A DNA stretch of 22,569 bases. Source: a virus. The stretch covers positions 1 through 22,569 of IMG/VR virus record IMGVR_UViG_3300025102_000317, one strand, 5' to 3'. This document shows, piece after piece, positions 15,952 to 22,569 of the stretch (position 1 is its first letter; each line of letters opens with the position of its first letter). Below the pieces are notes generated by a model that was given only the letters and a program-made list of their open reading frames with translations, did no database searches and was not told where the DNA came from. The position numbers and the translations under genes are program-made.

Positions 15952-16755
15952 CTATTTAAGTCTCTTTTCTAATAACTGATAAACTTCAACCCCTTCGTCT
16001 GTTTTAAACCATTGTGTTAAAGCTGAATATGGGTTTTCATCAAACGGAACAGTAAGTAATCTTCTATTATTACTTGCCCATAAAAACGTTCTTTGATCGC
16101 CTGAAAGAATTATCAATCCCATTTCAACCGCTTTAATACCTAGGTTTCTAATATTAATGTTTTCATCATTAGCTAATTCTAAAAACAATTCTGGTTGTTG
16201 TTTTGCCATTAAGAATAAATCTCTTTTAATTTCTTGAGAACTCATTTTACTGACAGCGCTACCTCTTTCTGTTCTTACAATTGCTTCAGCATGATCAATT
16301 TCTATTGTCATTGCAGCTTGCATTGCTTCAAACTCTAAATTTATATTTTCTAAGTCTGATTGTGCTGCTGCTTCATTATCAACTTCAGCGAATTTATTAC
16401 CTAAATCAGGATGATATTTTGAAAGTATTTGTTGCAAAACAACTTTTGACTTTGGTACATTTAAAACACCATCTCTAAATATAATGTGATCTAACCTTGA
16501 GTCGCCTTTAAATTCATCAACAAAAGGTGTTTTTTGATTTAAAGTATATCTAATTTCTCTTTCATACCCTAATTTTTCATCAAACCACATTATTCCCTTT
16601 GATTTTAAAATAAACACTACTGGTGCTTTTTCACTTAATAAATAATATTGTCTATCTTTATATTCCCAAGTATTTTTAGGCTTGGGTTCTTTTTTTGGTG
16701 GGGCAACCATTACCGGTTCCTCAACAGCCACCTCTGCTATTTTTTTCTTTGCCAT
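15952..16755 (-). CDS. Conserved virion protein of unknown function (267 aa)
   Basis: After a Lys/Pro-rich N-terminus (KKEPKPK near residues 20-27) comes a compact domain: TWEYKDRQYYLLSEKAPVVF, ILKSKGIMWFDEKLGYEREI, RYTLNQKTPFVDEFKGDSRL, IIFRDGVLNVPKSKVVLQQI. From memory the WFDE...RxIRYxxNQxxPFVDE...IxFxDGxLxVPK pattern is widely conserved next to capsid genes in marine phages, without known function. Residues 120-195 form an acidic helical region, and the C-terminal part (DENPYSALTQWFKTDEGVEV) is again conserved-looking. It lies directly after the capsid gene's terminator, so its expression probably depends on read-through or a weak promoter in the AT-rich 68-base gap. The stop is TAG. A head-completion or neck role is plausible from position only. 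Confidence 0.65.
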   Translation of the reverse strand: MAKKKIAEVAVEEPVMVAPPKKEPKPKNTWEYKDRQYYLLSEKAPVVFILKSKGIMWFDEKLGYEREIRYTLNQKTPFVDEFKGDSRLDHIIFRDGVLNVPKSKVVLQQILSKYHPDLGNKFAEVDNEAAAQSDLENINLEFEAMQAAMTIEIDHAEAIVRTERGSAVSKMSSQEIKRDLFLMAKQQPELFLELANDENINIRNLGIKAVEMGLIILSGDQRTFLWASNNRRLLTVPFDENPYSALTQWFKTDEGVEVYQLLEKRLK

Positions 16756-16777
16756 AATATAATATAATAAAAATGTT

Positions 16778-16806
16778 AAATAAAAGGCTGAGCGCCGAAG
16801 CGCTCA
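16778..16806 (-). terminator. Intrinsic terminator after the major capsid gene
   Basis: On the minus strand, 18 bases after the capsid stop codon, a perfect seven-pair GC-rich stem TGAGCGC/GCGCTCA closes the very stable loop C(UUCG)G (16789-16806). It is followed by GCC and a T-rich run (TTTTATTT, 16785-16778). This is the classic layout of a Rho-independent terminator for minus-strand transcription. It would limit read-through from the very highly expressed capsid gene into the 267-residue gene and the tail genes. Confidence 0.85.
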
Positions 16807-16823
16807 ACACTTTTAAAGTAATC

Positions 16824-18266
16824 TTACTTGAATAATACGAAGTTGTTAGCAGCTTGAGTTACTAAACATCTTTCTGATAAATAATGTACTTCCATTTTAT
16901 CATCGCCAGATGTAGCAGCTCCACCAACAGAACCTGTAATCCATGACTTCATTCTTCTGTCATCAGCTTCAGAAGCTCTATATCTTACGTGTAAGAAAGG
17001 TCTTCTAATGTTGTTTCCAAGAACTTGATCATATACTGAAGATGTTCCAGCTGGTACTAATACACCTTTAATGTCATTGAATAATCCTCTTGTAGATTTG
17101 TTGTTAAGATATTTCCAATCAGTTTTATAGAAGTCATAAGAACCTCTTCTAAATCCGTTGAAACCTAAATTTAACGCCATATCTTCTGAGTTTTCAAATA
17201 CACCAAAAGATGATTGACCTGCATTTGCTGCGTTAACCGCACCAAGAGCATCATCAACTTTTAAGTTTGAATCTCTATCTAAGAATAACATGTTTTCTTC
17301 GATTGATCCTTGCTTGTCTAATTCTTTAAGAATTAAATCAAAGTCAGAAATAACGTCATTGATTGCGTCATAAGCGCCAGTTGCTACAATACCTCTACTT
17401 TCAATTGCTGAAAATAAACCTTCTGTACCGATAGCGTCTCCATTAGAGCCACCCATTTCGGTATCAATTGTACTGTTACTGTCACCTTTAACTGCTTCAA
17501 CTAAAGCTGTTTCTAAATAATCTTCAAATCTTACTCTTGTGTCACCTTCAGCTTTTAAATACCATAAGTAACCACCTTGCCCAGATTCACCAGATACTTC
17601 TACCCAGCCAATTTGTGCAGCGTCAGAACCGAATACTTCAAATTTGTCTTTCAAAATAATTGGCTTATTTGTGAAAGATTCAAATTCAGGTTTAACAGCA
17701 CCAACCATAGCGCCATCACCTTTTTTGAATTCAGAACCATAAACGAAGAACGAACATGTGTTTGATCCACTGTCAGTTGCTGTGTCAAATCCTGATACAG
17801 CCCCAACAGTTGCACCACCTACATAAGGTAGTACAGTTAACGTAGTATTGTCAGCTGCGACTGCAGATACATACGCTTTAATAATTGTAGGAGAAGCTTG
17901 GTTATCAGATAATACGATCGTTTGCCCTTTTCTTACTGCGTGAGTGCCACTACTTGCGATAGTGATAACACCTGCGTCATTAACAGAAGCGCCTTCGTAT
18001 GCTAAGTGTAATCTACCTTGCTCAGACCAAATAACTTGATCAGAAGCCATAGGCATTTCAGCACCTACCATTCTTAAAAACGATGATATAGATCTATTCC
18101 CATATCTCTCTACTTCTTGGTTATAAAGCTCAGGTAAATACTGTTGTGCCCAGTCGGTTACCGGAGTTCCATCTCCAGAGTGAAAGTTTAAATAATTCGA
18201 ATAACTAGCAACTTTACTCGCATAAGGAGTTAATTCACTAGGTAACGAAAATGATACATTTGCCAT
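16824..18266 (-). CDS. Major capsid protein (480 aa)
   Basis: Assigned from position (portal, decoration, scaffold, this gene), a length of 480 residues typical of HK97-fold capsid proteins, and sequence blocks recalled from crAss-like and marine phage capsid proteins. These include the N-terminal DWAQQYLPELYNQEVERYGN followed by RSISSFLRMVG, and a C-terminal end reading LSERCLVTQAANNFVLFK. Residues about 95-180 are Thr/Ser/Val-rich strands (for example GVITIASSGTHAVRKGQTIV) and probably form a surface domain inserted in the capsid fold. Codons use more C and G than the neighbouring tail genes, as expected for a highly expressed gene. The leader is A-rich without Shine-Dalgarno, and the gene begins 11 bases after the scaffold stop. 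A strong terminator follows, which fits a heavily transcribed transcript ending here. Confidence 0.85.
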   Translation of the reverse strand: MANVSFSLPSELTPYASKVASYSNYLNFHSGDGTPVTDWAQQYLPELYNQEVERYGNRSISSFLRMVGAEMPMASDQVIWSEQGRLHLAYEGASVNDAGVITIASSGTHAVRKGQTIVLSDNQASPTIIKAYVSAVAADNTTLTVLPYVGGATVGAVSGFDTATDSGSNTCSFFVYGSEFKKGDGAMVGAVKPEFESFTNKPIILKDKFEVFGSDAAQIGWVEVSGESGQGGYLWYLKAEGDTRVRFEDYLETALVEAVKGDSNSTIDTEMGGSNGDAIGTEGLFSAIESRGIVATGAYDAINDVISDFDLILKELDKQGSIEENMLFLDRDSNLKVDDALGAVNAANAGQSSFGVFENSEDMALNLGFNGFRRGSYDFYKTDWKYLNNKSTRGLFNDIKGVLVPAGTSSVYDQVLGNNIRRPFLHVRYRASEADDRRMKSWITGSVGGAATSGDDKMEVHYLSERCLVTQAANNFVLFK

Positions 18267-18277
18267 TTTTTAATTTT

Positions 18278-19501
18278 TTAATAGTTTTTGAGTTTTAATT
18301 TTAGCTTGGAACTATTATCTCCACTTAATGCTTTAACTTTAAGGCCGCCCGCTTCAATAACGCCGTCTGCAGTTTTTCTAGGATCCATATTAATGTTCTT
18401 AGCTTCTGCAGTCATTGTTTTAATAGCGTCGGCTTTGCCTTGCTCATAAAAATGATTAGCTATAGCGTCAGGGTTAGAAGCGGCAAATAAAGATCTATGA
18501 AAGTCTTGTGCGTTAGTAAGTAATTTATCTTCACTAACATATTTATTAAAAACATTTAATAAATCACCTTGATTTTCTTTTACTTTATTCACATCACCAA
18601 CATTGAACCTGTATTTTTTGTCTCCTACTTTGAAATTAAAACCTTTAAATTCATTGCTAAAAACTTTATCAGTTTCATTGTTAAAATGTGACTTTTGCTT
18701 CTTTAATAATTCTTCAGCTGATTTTTGCTCATTATTATAGCGATTGAAAAATTCAACTGCTTTTTGTTGCTCCGGTAATAACTTAGAACCCAACTTGACT
18801 TCTTTGTAATATTGATCCTTCTGCGATGTCAAAAAGCCTTTGGCATTTGCAACCTCTTCTTTAAGAGCTAATTTTTTTCTTTTTACATCTTTGTCTGTGT
18901 CTAATTCTTCATCAATAGAAAATTTATCTTCCATTAAAAAAGCAATTTCGTCATAACTTAAATGTGGTTTGGTTTTTTTATAATACTCAACCAAAAGAGT
19001 GTTATCATCTACACCTGTGTAATCGGCGTTTAATTTTACGTAGTCTTCCAAAGTTCCGCCAGTTTCATTCATGAAATTTACAACATCTTGTATATTTTCA
19101 GGTAAATTTATTTCTGGTTCCTTTTTTTCTTCAACAATTTGTTCTTGAGGTTTTTCTTCCGCAACCACTGGAGCCGGTTCATTAACAGCTTTTTCATCTT
19201 CTACGACTTCTTCTATTACTGGCGCTTCTACTTCTTTTTCTTCGCGTACTCCTTGCAATTCCACTTTGGCTTCTTGCCCAGCTTCTTCATTTTCGCTGCT
19301 TCCGCGTAGCACGCCATCTTCTGTTTTTTGTTCTTGAACGGCATCTTGTTGATTTTCTTTGTTAAACTTACTAAGATCTAATTTGTAAACACCATCTTTG
19401 TCGATGGGCATACCAGCGTTCTCAGCTACCGCTTCTTCTTTTTGCGCTATAGATTTTGGCTCTTCAGCCTCTACAGCAGTTACTTTTGTTTCTTCTGCCA
19501 T
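18278..19501 (-). CDS. Capsid scaffold protein (407 aa)
   Basis: The protein sits immediately before the major capsid gene, the usual scaffold position. Residues 1-150 are low-complexity and strongly acidic (Glu, Val, Ala, Pro), probably disordered. They are followed by a helical region at about 150-300 with heptad-like charged stretches (DVKRKKLALKEEVANAKGFL, YNNEQKSAEELLKKQKSHF) expected to form coiled coils. A short domain (KGFNFKVGDKKYRFNVGDVN) and a C-terminal basic segment (SSKLKLKLKNY) follow. In tailed phages a basic C-terminus of the scaffold contacts the capsid subunit and the scaffold is later removed. No protease motif is evident in it, so cleavage, if any, would come from elsewhere. 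The start at 19501 follows a 31-base gap after the decoration-type gene. Confidence 0.75.
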   Translation of the reverse strand: MAEETKVTAVEAEEPKSIAQKEEAVAENAGMPIDKDGVYKLDLSKFNKENQQDAVQEQKTEDGVLRGSSENEEAGQEAKVELQGVREEKEVEAPVIEEVVEDEKAVNEPAPVVAEEKPQEQIVEEKKEPEINLPENIQDVVNFMNETGGTLEDYVKLNADYTGVDDNTLLVEYYKKTKPHLSYDEIAFLMEDKFSIDEELDTDKDVKRKKLALKEEVANAKGFLTSQKDQYYKEVKLGSKLLPEQQKAVEFFNRYNNEQKSAEELLKKQKSHFNNETDKVFSNEFKGFNFKVGDKKYRFNVGDVNKVKENQGDLLNVFNKYVSEDKLLTNAQDFHRSLFAASNPDAIANHFYEQGKADAIKTMTAEAKNINMDPRKTADGVIEAGGLKVKALSGDNSSKLKLKLKNY

Positions 19502-19532
19502 GATAAAATATTATATAATTATTTAAAGTTAT

Positions 19533-19889
19533 TTATTTTCTTGCGTAATACGCAATAATGCTTCCGCCTGCAAGATCCATTTCGGTATATCTACCGTGAA
19601 TAGTTACGCCTGCAGGAAACGATGCATTAGAATTTGTAATTTGCACACCACCTGATCCTTCATTATTTGTTTCAGATCCTGCAGCTAAATCATTAGCCGC
19701 ATCTTCAGTGTTAGCAAACTGAGTTGCTGATTCTGCTATTAAACCACCACTAGCGTCAAATGTTGCTGCTGCTAAAACAGTAAATGCAACAAATATATGA
19801 TTTGTAGGTGGAACTATAGCATCGCTACTTGCAGCTGTAAATACAGATCCTACAACGTTTTCCGGAAAGTCTTTGCCTCTCATTCCCAT
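19533..19889 (-). CDS. Small Gly/Ala-rich virion protein, probable head decoration (118 aa)
   Basis: A 118-residue protein between portal and scaffold. It opens MGMRGKDFPENVVGSVFTAA, alternates short strands (HIFVAFTVLAAATFDASGGL) with Gly/Ser/Asn-rich loops and ends VTIHGRYTEMDLAGGSIIAY plus YARK. The composition is that of a small all-beta capsid-surface protein. From memory, proteins with the VTIxGRWTExxLxxGxxIAY type ending are common in marine phage head-gene blocks and are usually called decoration or auxiliary head proteins. It has no signal peptide or membrane segment. The 19-base gap to the portal gene and 31-base gap to the scaffold put it in the same transcript. Function is inferred from size, ending motif and position. 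Confidence 0.6.
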   Translation of the reverse strand: MGMRGKDFPENVVGSVFTAASSDAIVPPTNHIFVAFTVLAAATFDASGGLIAESATQFANTEDAANDLAAGSETNNEGSGGVQITNSNASFPAGVTIHGRYTEMDLAGGSIIAYYARK

Positions 19890-19908
19890 AGTTATTATTT
19901 TTTAAAGG

Positions 19909-22323
19909 TTATCTTGGATCAAATTGTTCTAATCCAAATCCACCTAAGTTATCAAAGCCAGCCGATTCAAAATCTTTAGGTGGTGTATTATTGTTTCTTT
20001 GTTGTATTAATTCACTTTGTTGACTAGCTTGTATTTTTGTTCTTTCGTCCTTACGATCTTCTTTATACTTTTCTTTATTTTTAATCACATCTGATTCGGC
20101 TGTTTTAAGCTGTATGTTTAATTGAAACTCATATTCCATCAATTCTTTTTTAATAGCAGCTTCTCTTTCCATTTTTTGTATATCAAATTGTGTTTGTGCT
20201 TGAGCAATTTGCACTTTACTTTCAGCAATACCAGCTTGTTTTTGCATATCCGCCTGAGCTGAAGCCTGAGCTGATTGAGCATTAGCATTTGCTTGAGCTT
20301 GTATGTTTTCAAGTTGCATTTGTCTATCTCTTTCCTGTTTTCTTTTTCTTCTCATTTTCAATACTTGATTTGCTAATTTAAGATTTTTAATTTCTCTTAC
20401 ATCAATAGCATCTTCTAGCTCAATTTGTTTTTGAGTTATAGCCATTTGAATATTATTTTCAAGTAATTGTTTTTCTTCGTCATCAGGTGTTAATTCTAAA
20501 AATATACCAAAGTCATGCATATGTAAAGTATATAATTCTTCCATTGCACCTATATTAAATTTACCTAATGCTTGAACAAAAGATCTTTTAGTATTTGAAT
20601 ATTCTAATACATCTGCAATTCTTAACGATACGGCTTCAGCGGTTTTTAAAGTTAAATATAAACCACCTTGCAATATATGTCTTGTTGCTGTATTGCTATT
20701 AGCAGCGGCTATTTTTTGTAAACCAACTAATGATTTTTGATCTGGCATACTACCATCTCTTGCTTCATTTAAGCCGGTTACGTCTCTCATCATTTGTAAA
20801 TAATAATTGTAAGATTGTATTAAACTTGCAATTTTTTGATTACCCCCTGATGATCTTAGTTCCTGTATAGGCACTCTGCCGTTATTAAAATCACCGTCTT
20901 GAGTCATTGATCTACCAATAACAGAACCAGTTTGGAAATACATATTTAATGCCTCCTGTGGATTATAATTTGTTCCGTTTCCTAAATCAACCTCTGCAAT
21001 GCCGTCCGCATCCAAGAATACCCCATCGGGAACAAGCCTAGATAATACTTGTTGTAATTTTAGATGCGTTATTTGAATCATATCAGCAAACGTGGTCATT
21101 CTGCTAACTAAAGATTCAGGCTTTCCTTTATACACTCTAGGAGCTACAATATTGTAACTCATTTGTACTTTTGTTATATCCGCTTTTGGACGTGTCATAT
21201 TAACACATTTTTTCCATTCTAATAAATTTTCATGCCCAACTATCTTAGCGCCCTCATATAATACCTCTATTGATCTATTTACTTTTTCAAATCTAGATCT
21301 TGCGTCTTTAGGTGGATTAAACTCATCAGTTTTTTCTATAGCTTTATCAGCGCCAGTTGAAGTCTTTTTAATTTTGTATACTTGATTTTCAAATGTTTTA
21401 TATTCAAAATATAATACATTAACAAAATTTTTATCCTGACTTTCTGCGCTATAAGATTTATTATGTAATCTGGTATCTGATCCTTTACCTTCTATTTGTT
21501 TTATATCTTCATCAGTAAGATAAGGATATTGTTTTTTAAGTTCAACCATACTGATTGTTCTTATTTCGCCTACATAATATAAATCATCAAAATAAGGTGA
21601 CTCTGAATATGAATATACTAAATTAGCAGGATCAACATATTCTAATTTAATACCTTCAGCTGTATTAAAAGTATTTTTTACAGCACCCATACCAACTACA
21701 GCTATATCATAATCTACTCTTCTTTTTAATAAATCGTATTTATTTAAATCAAAAACGTTATTGATAGCTTGCTCTTGAGCAATTTCTATGCTCTGTTTAT
21801 AGCTTAGTTGCATGTGAACATTTAATTCTTCTTCATCGTCCGGTATATTTTGTTGTTCATTAAAAAATGTATTTACTCCTAAATTTTGCTGTATTTTATT
21901 TGCAAAATCAGAAGCGTACATATCATTTAGTAAATTTTCAACAAATTGTGTTCTTCTTTTTGTAGCAACAGGATCAACTGAATATGCTTTTAAATCGTAT
22001 GTTCTATTTGAAATACCATTTACAACTATATCCACAAACTTAGGTATAATTGGTACCGGCTTCCAATCTAAATTTAAATAAGATAAATCACCGTTAATTG
22101 ATAATTCGTCTTTATATTTTTGTATACTTTGTTCGCCTCTAGCATATAATCTTAATCTATGAAAGTTATCTCTATTGGCAAAATAACGGGTACTTCCTGA
22201 ATCTTTTTTAAACCATTCAGCCTCTATAGCTTTAGCTACTTGCATTCCATACTTTGGATCTGCTTTCTCAACGTCAGGTACTGACTGACTAGGAAAAATA
22301 CCGTGTTTAAATGTTTGTGCCAT
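19909..22323 (-). CDS. Portal protein (804 aa)
   Basis: This is the dodecameric DNA gate at one capsid vertex. It directly follows the terminase gene, and sequence blocks recalled from crAss-like portals are present: NLDWKPVPIIPKFVDIVVNG with ISNR near residues 80-110, KRRVDYDIAVVGMGAVKNTF near 200-220, NLVYSYSESPYFDDLYYVGE, and MMRDVTGLNEARDGSMPDQK near 510-530. Residues about 620-770 are a long Gln/Ala/Lys/Glu-rich helical region (QAQANANAQSAQASAQADMQ), probably the barrel and its coiled-coil extension. The chain ends with a Asn/Pro-rich tail and GGFGLEQFDPR, an ending typical of this family from memory. At 804 residues it is long, as in podovirus portals with barrels. The ATG follows the terminase stop with no gap (TAAATG). 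Confidence 0.85.
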   Translation of the reverse strand: MAQTFKHGIFPSQSVPDVEKADPKYGMQVAKAIEAEWFKKDSGSTRYFANRDNFHRLRLYARGEQSIQKYKDELSINGDLSYLNLDWKPVPIIPKFVDIVVNGISNRTYDLKAYSVDPVATKRRTQFVENLLNDMYASDFANKIQQNLGVNTFFNEQQNIPDDEEELNVHMQLSYKQSIEIAQEQAINNVFDLNKYDLLKRRVDYDIAVVGMGAVKNTFNTAEGIKLEYVDPANLVYSYSESPYFDDLYYVGEIRTISMVELKKQYPYLTDEDIKQIEGKGSDTRLHNKSYSAESQDKNFVNVLYFEYKTFENQVYKIKKTSTGADKAIEKTDEFNPPKDARSRFEKVNRSIEVLYEGAKIVGHENLLEWKKCVNMTRPKADITKVQMSYNIVAPRVYKGKPESLVSRMTTFADMIQITHLKLQQVLSRLVPDGVFLDADGIAEVDLGNGTNYNPQEALNMYFQTGSVIGRSMTQDGDFNNGRVPIQELRSSGGNQKIASLIQSYNYYLQMMRDVTGLNEARDGSMPDQKSLVGLQKIAAANSNTATRHILQGGLYLTLKTAEAVSLRIADVLEYSNTKRSFVQALGKFNIGAMEELYTLHMHDFGIFLELTPDDEEKQLLENNIQMAITQKQIELEDAIDVREIKNLKLANQVLKMRRKRKQERDRQMQLENIQAQANANAQSAQASAQADMQKQAGIAESKVQIAQAQTQFDIQKMEREAAIKKELMEYEFQLNIQLKTAESDVIKNKEKYKEDRKDERTKIQASQQSELIQQRNNNTPPKDFESAGFDNLGGFGLEQFDPR

Positions 22324-22569
22324 TTATCGTATTATTTTTGAATAATTTCCTTTATTGTTATATTTAGCAAAGCTAAAATTAACTTTATCTTGTAATTTTA
22401 TTTGTGGTCTAGGTGTATATAAATGTCGATTACACGCCATTATTGCTAAACCAGAACTTATTGCTGCATCAAATTTTGTTCTTTTATTTATATCAAACTT
22501 AGCCCAATCATTTAATGTAATATTAAAATACATATCACCATAACCTCCGCTAGGTTTTTCGCCAACATA
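22324..22569 (-). CDS. terL: Terminase large subunit, C-terminal end (runs off right edge)
   Basis: The frame is open from the stop at 22324-22326 to the window edge, so this is the last 81 residues of a longer gene. The ATG at 22531-22533 is internal: twelve more in-frame codons precede it (YVGEKPSGGYGD). The segment NKRTKFDAAISSGLAIMACN matches the end of the nuclease domain of many large terminases, where a lysine/arginine, phenylalanine and aspartate precede a helix ending in GLAxxA. A Gln/Lys/Tyr-rich tail follows. Large terminase packages DNA by ATP hydrolysis and cuts it; the ATPase motifs and catalytic acids would be outside the window. Its position directly ahead of the portal gene agrees with the assignment. 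Confidence 0.75.
   Translation of the reverse strand, partial: YVGEKPSGGYGDMYFNITLNDWAKFDINKRTKFDAAISSGLAIMACNRHLYTPRPQIKLQDKVNFSFAKYNNKGNYSKIIR

Noticed and set aside
16756-16788. A promoter in the AT-rich run ahead of the 267-residue gene.
   Set aside because: TATTAT-like words are expected by chance in such AT-rich sequence, and no Bacteroidota-type TAnnTTTG element with a matching upstream box was found.
22324-22533. A stand-alone 69-residue gene starting at 22533.
   Set aside because: The frame continues open past that ATG to the window edge and the sequence matches a terminase C-terminus, so it is treated as part of a larger gene.
1-22569. CRISPR arrays, tRNA genes, integrase, attachment sites or insertion sequences.
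   Set aside because: No regularly spaced repeats, cloverleaf-like segments or matching protein motifs were seen, and genes fill nearly the whole window.

Overview
This window is the virion-structure block of an AT-rich, short-tailed (podovirus-type) double-stranded DNA phage. All seventeen supported protein-coding genes lie on the minus strand, so transcription runs from high to low coordinates. No tRNA, rRNA, CRISPR, integrase, repressor or insertion sequence is visible. Protein sequences recalled from memory (no search was run) resemble the virion proteins of crAss-like phages and of related uncultured marine phages. No start codon has a Shine-Dalgarno sequence; the leaders are almost pure A/T. 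That fits a Bacteroidota host, possibly marine flavobacteria, but this is an inference. Stop codons are TAA (14) and TAG (3), none TGA, so the standard code applies, unlike some recoded crAss-like phages.

Read in the direction of transcription, the right part builds the head. It starts with the C-terminal end of a terminase large subunit that runs off the right edge (22324-22569). Next come the portal (19909-22323), a small probable decoration protein (19533-19889), an acidic scaffold (18278-19501) and the major capsid protein (16824-18266). A strong UUCG hairpin followed by a T-rich run closes the capsid gene. After it come a conserved 267-residue virion protein (15952-16755), a second stem-loop, and a nearly gapless run of genes down to about position 481.

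That run encodes the neck and tail: two ring/adaptor-type proteins (15182-15895 and 14030-15178) and a large tail-stabilisation (muzzle-type) protein. The muzzle-type protein is split here into a 1054-residue part, with cadherin-like repeats and a probable receptor-binding tip, and a separate 428-residue part. Then come a GNAT-like protein, a short helical protein ending in an S74-type chaperone motif, a 575-residue protein and a 2006-residue protein. The last two are probably carried inside the particle and delivered with the DNA.

The 2006-residue protein is the most interesting item. It contains an HExxH metalloprotease-like site, a stretch resembling sigma-70 region 2, a PD-(D/E)XK nuclease-like signature, and a conserved hydrophobic C-terminal region. 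The left end carries three tiny Lys/Cys-rich proteins and the first 13 codons of another gene that runs off the window, possibly lysis-related. The largest gap between genes is 68 bases, so there is no long non-coding stretch.
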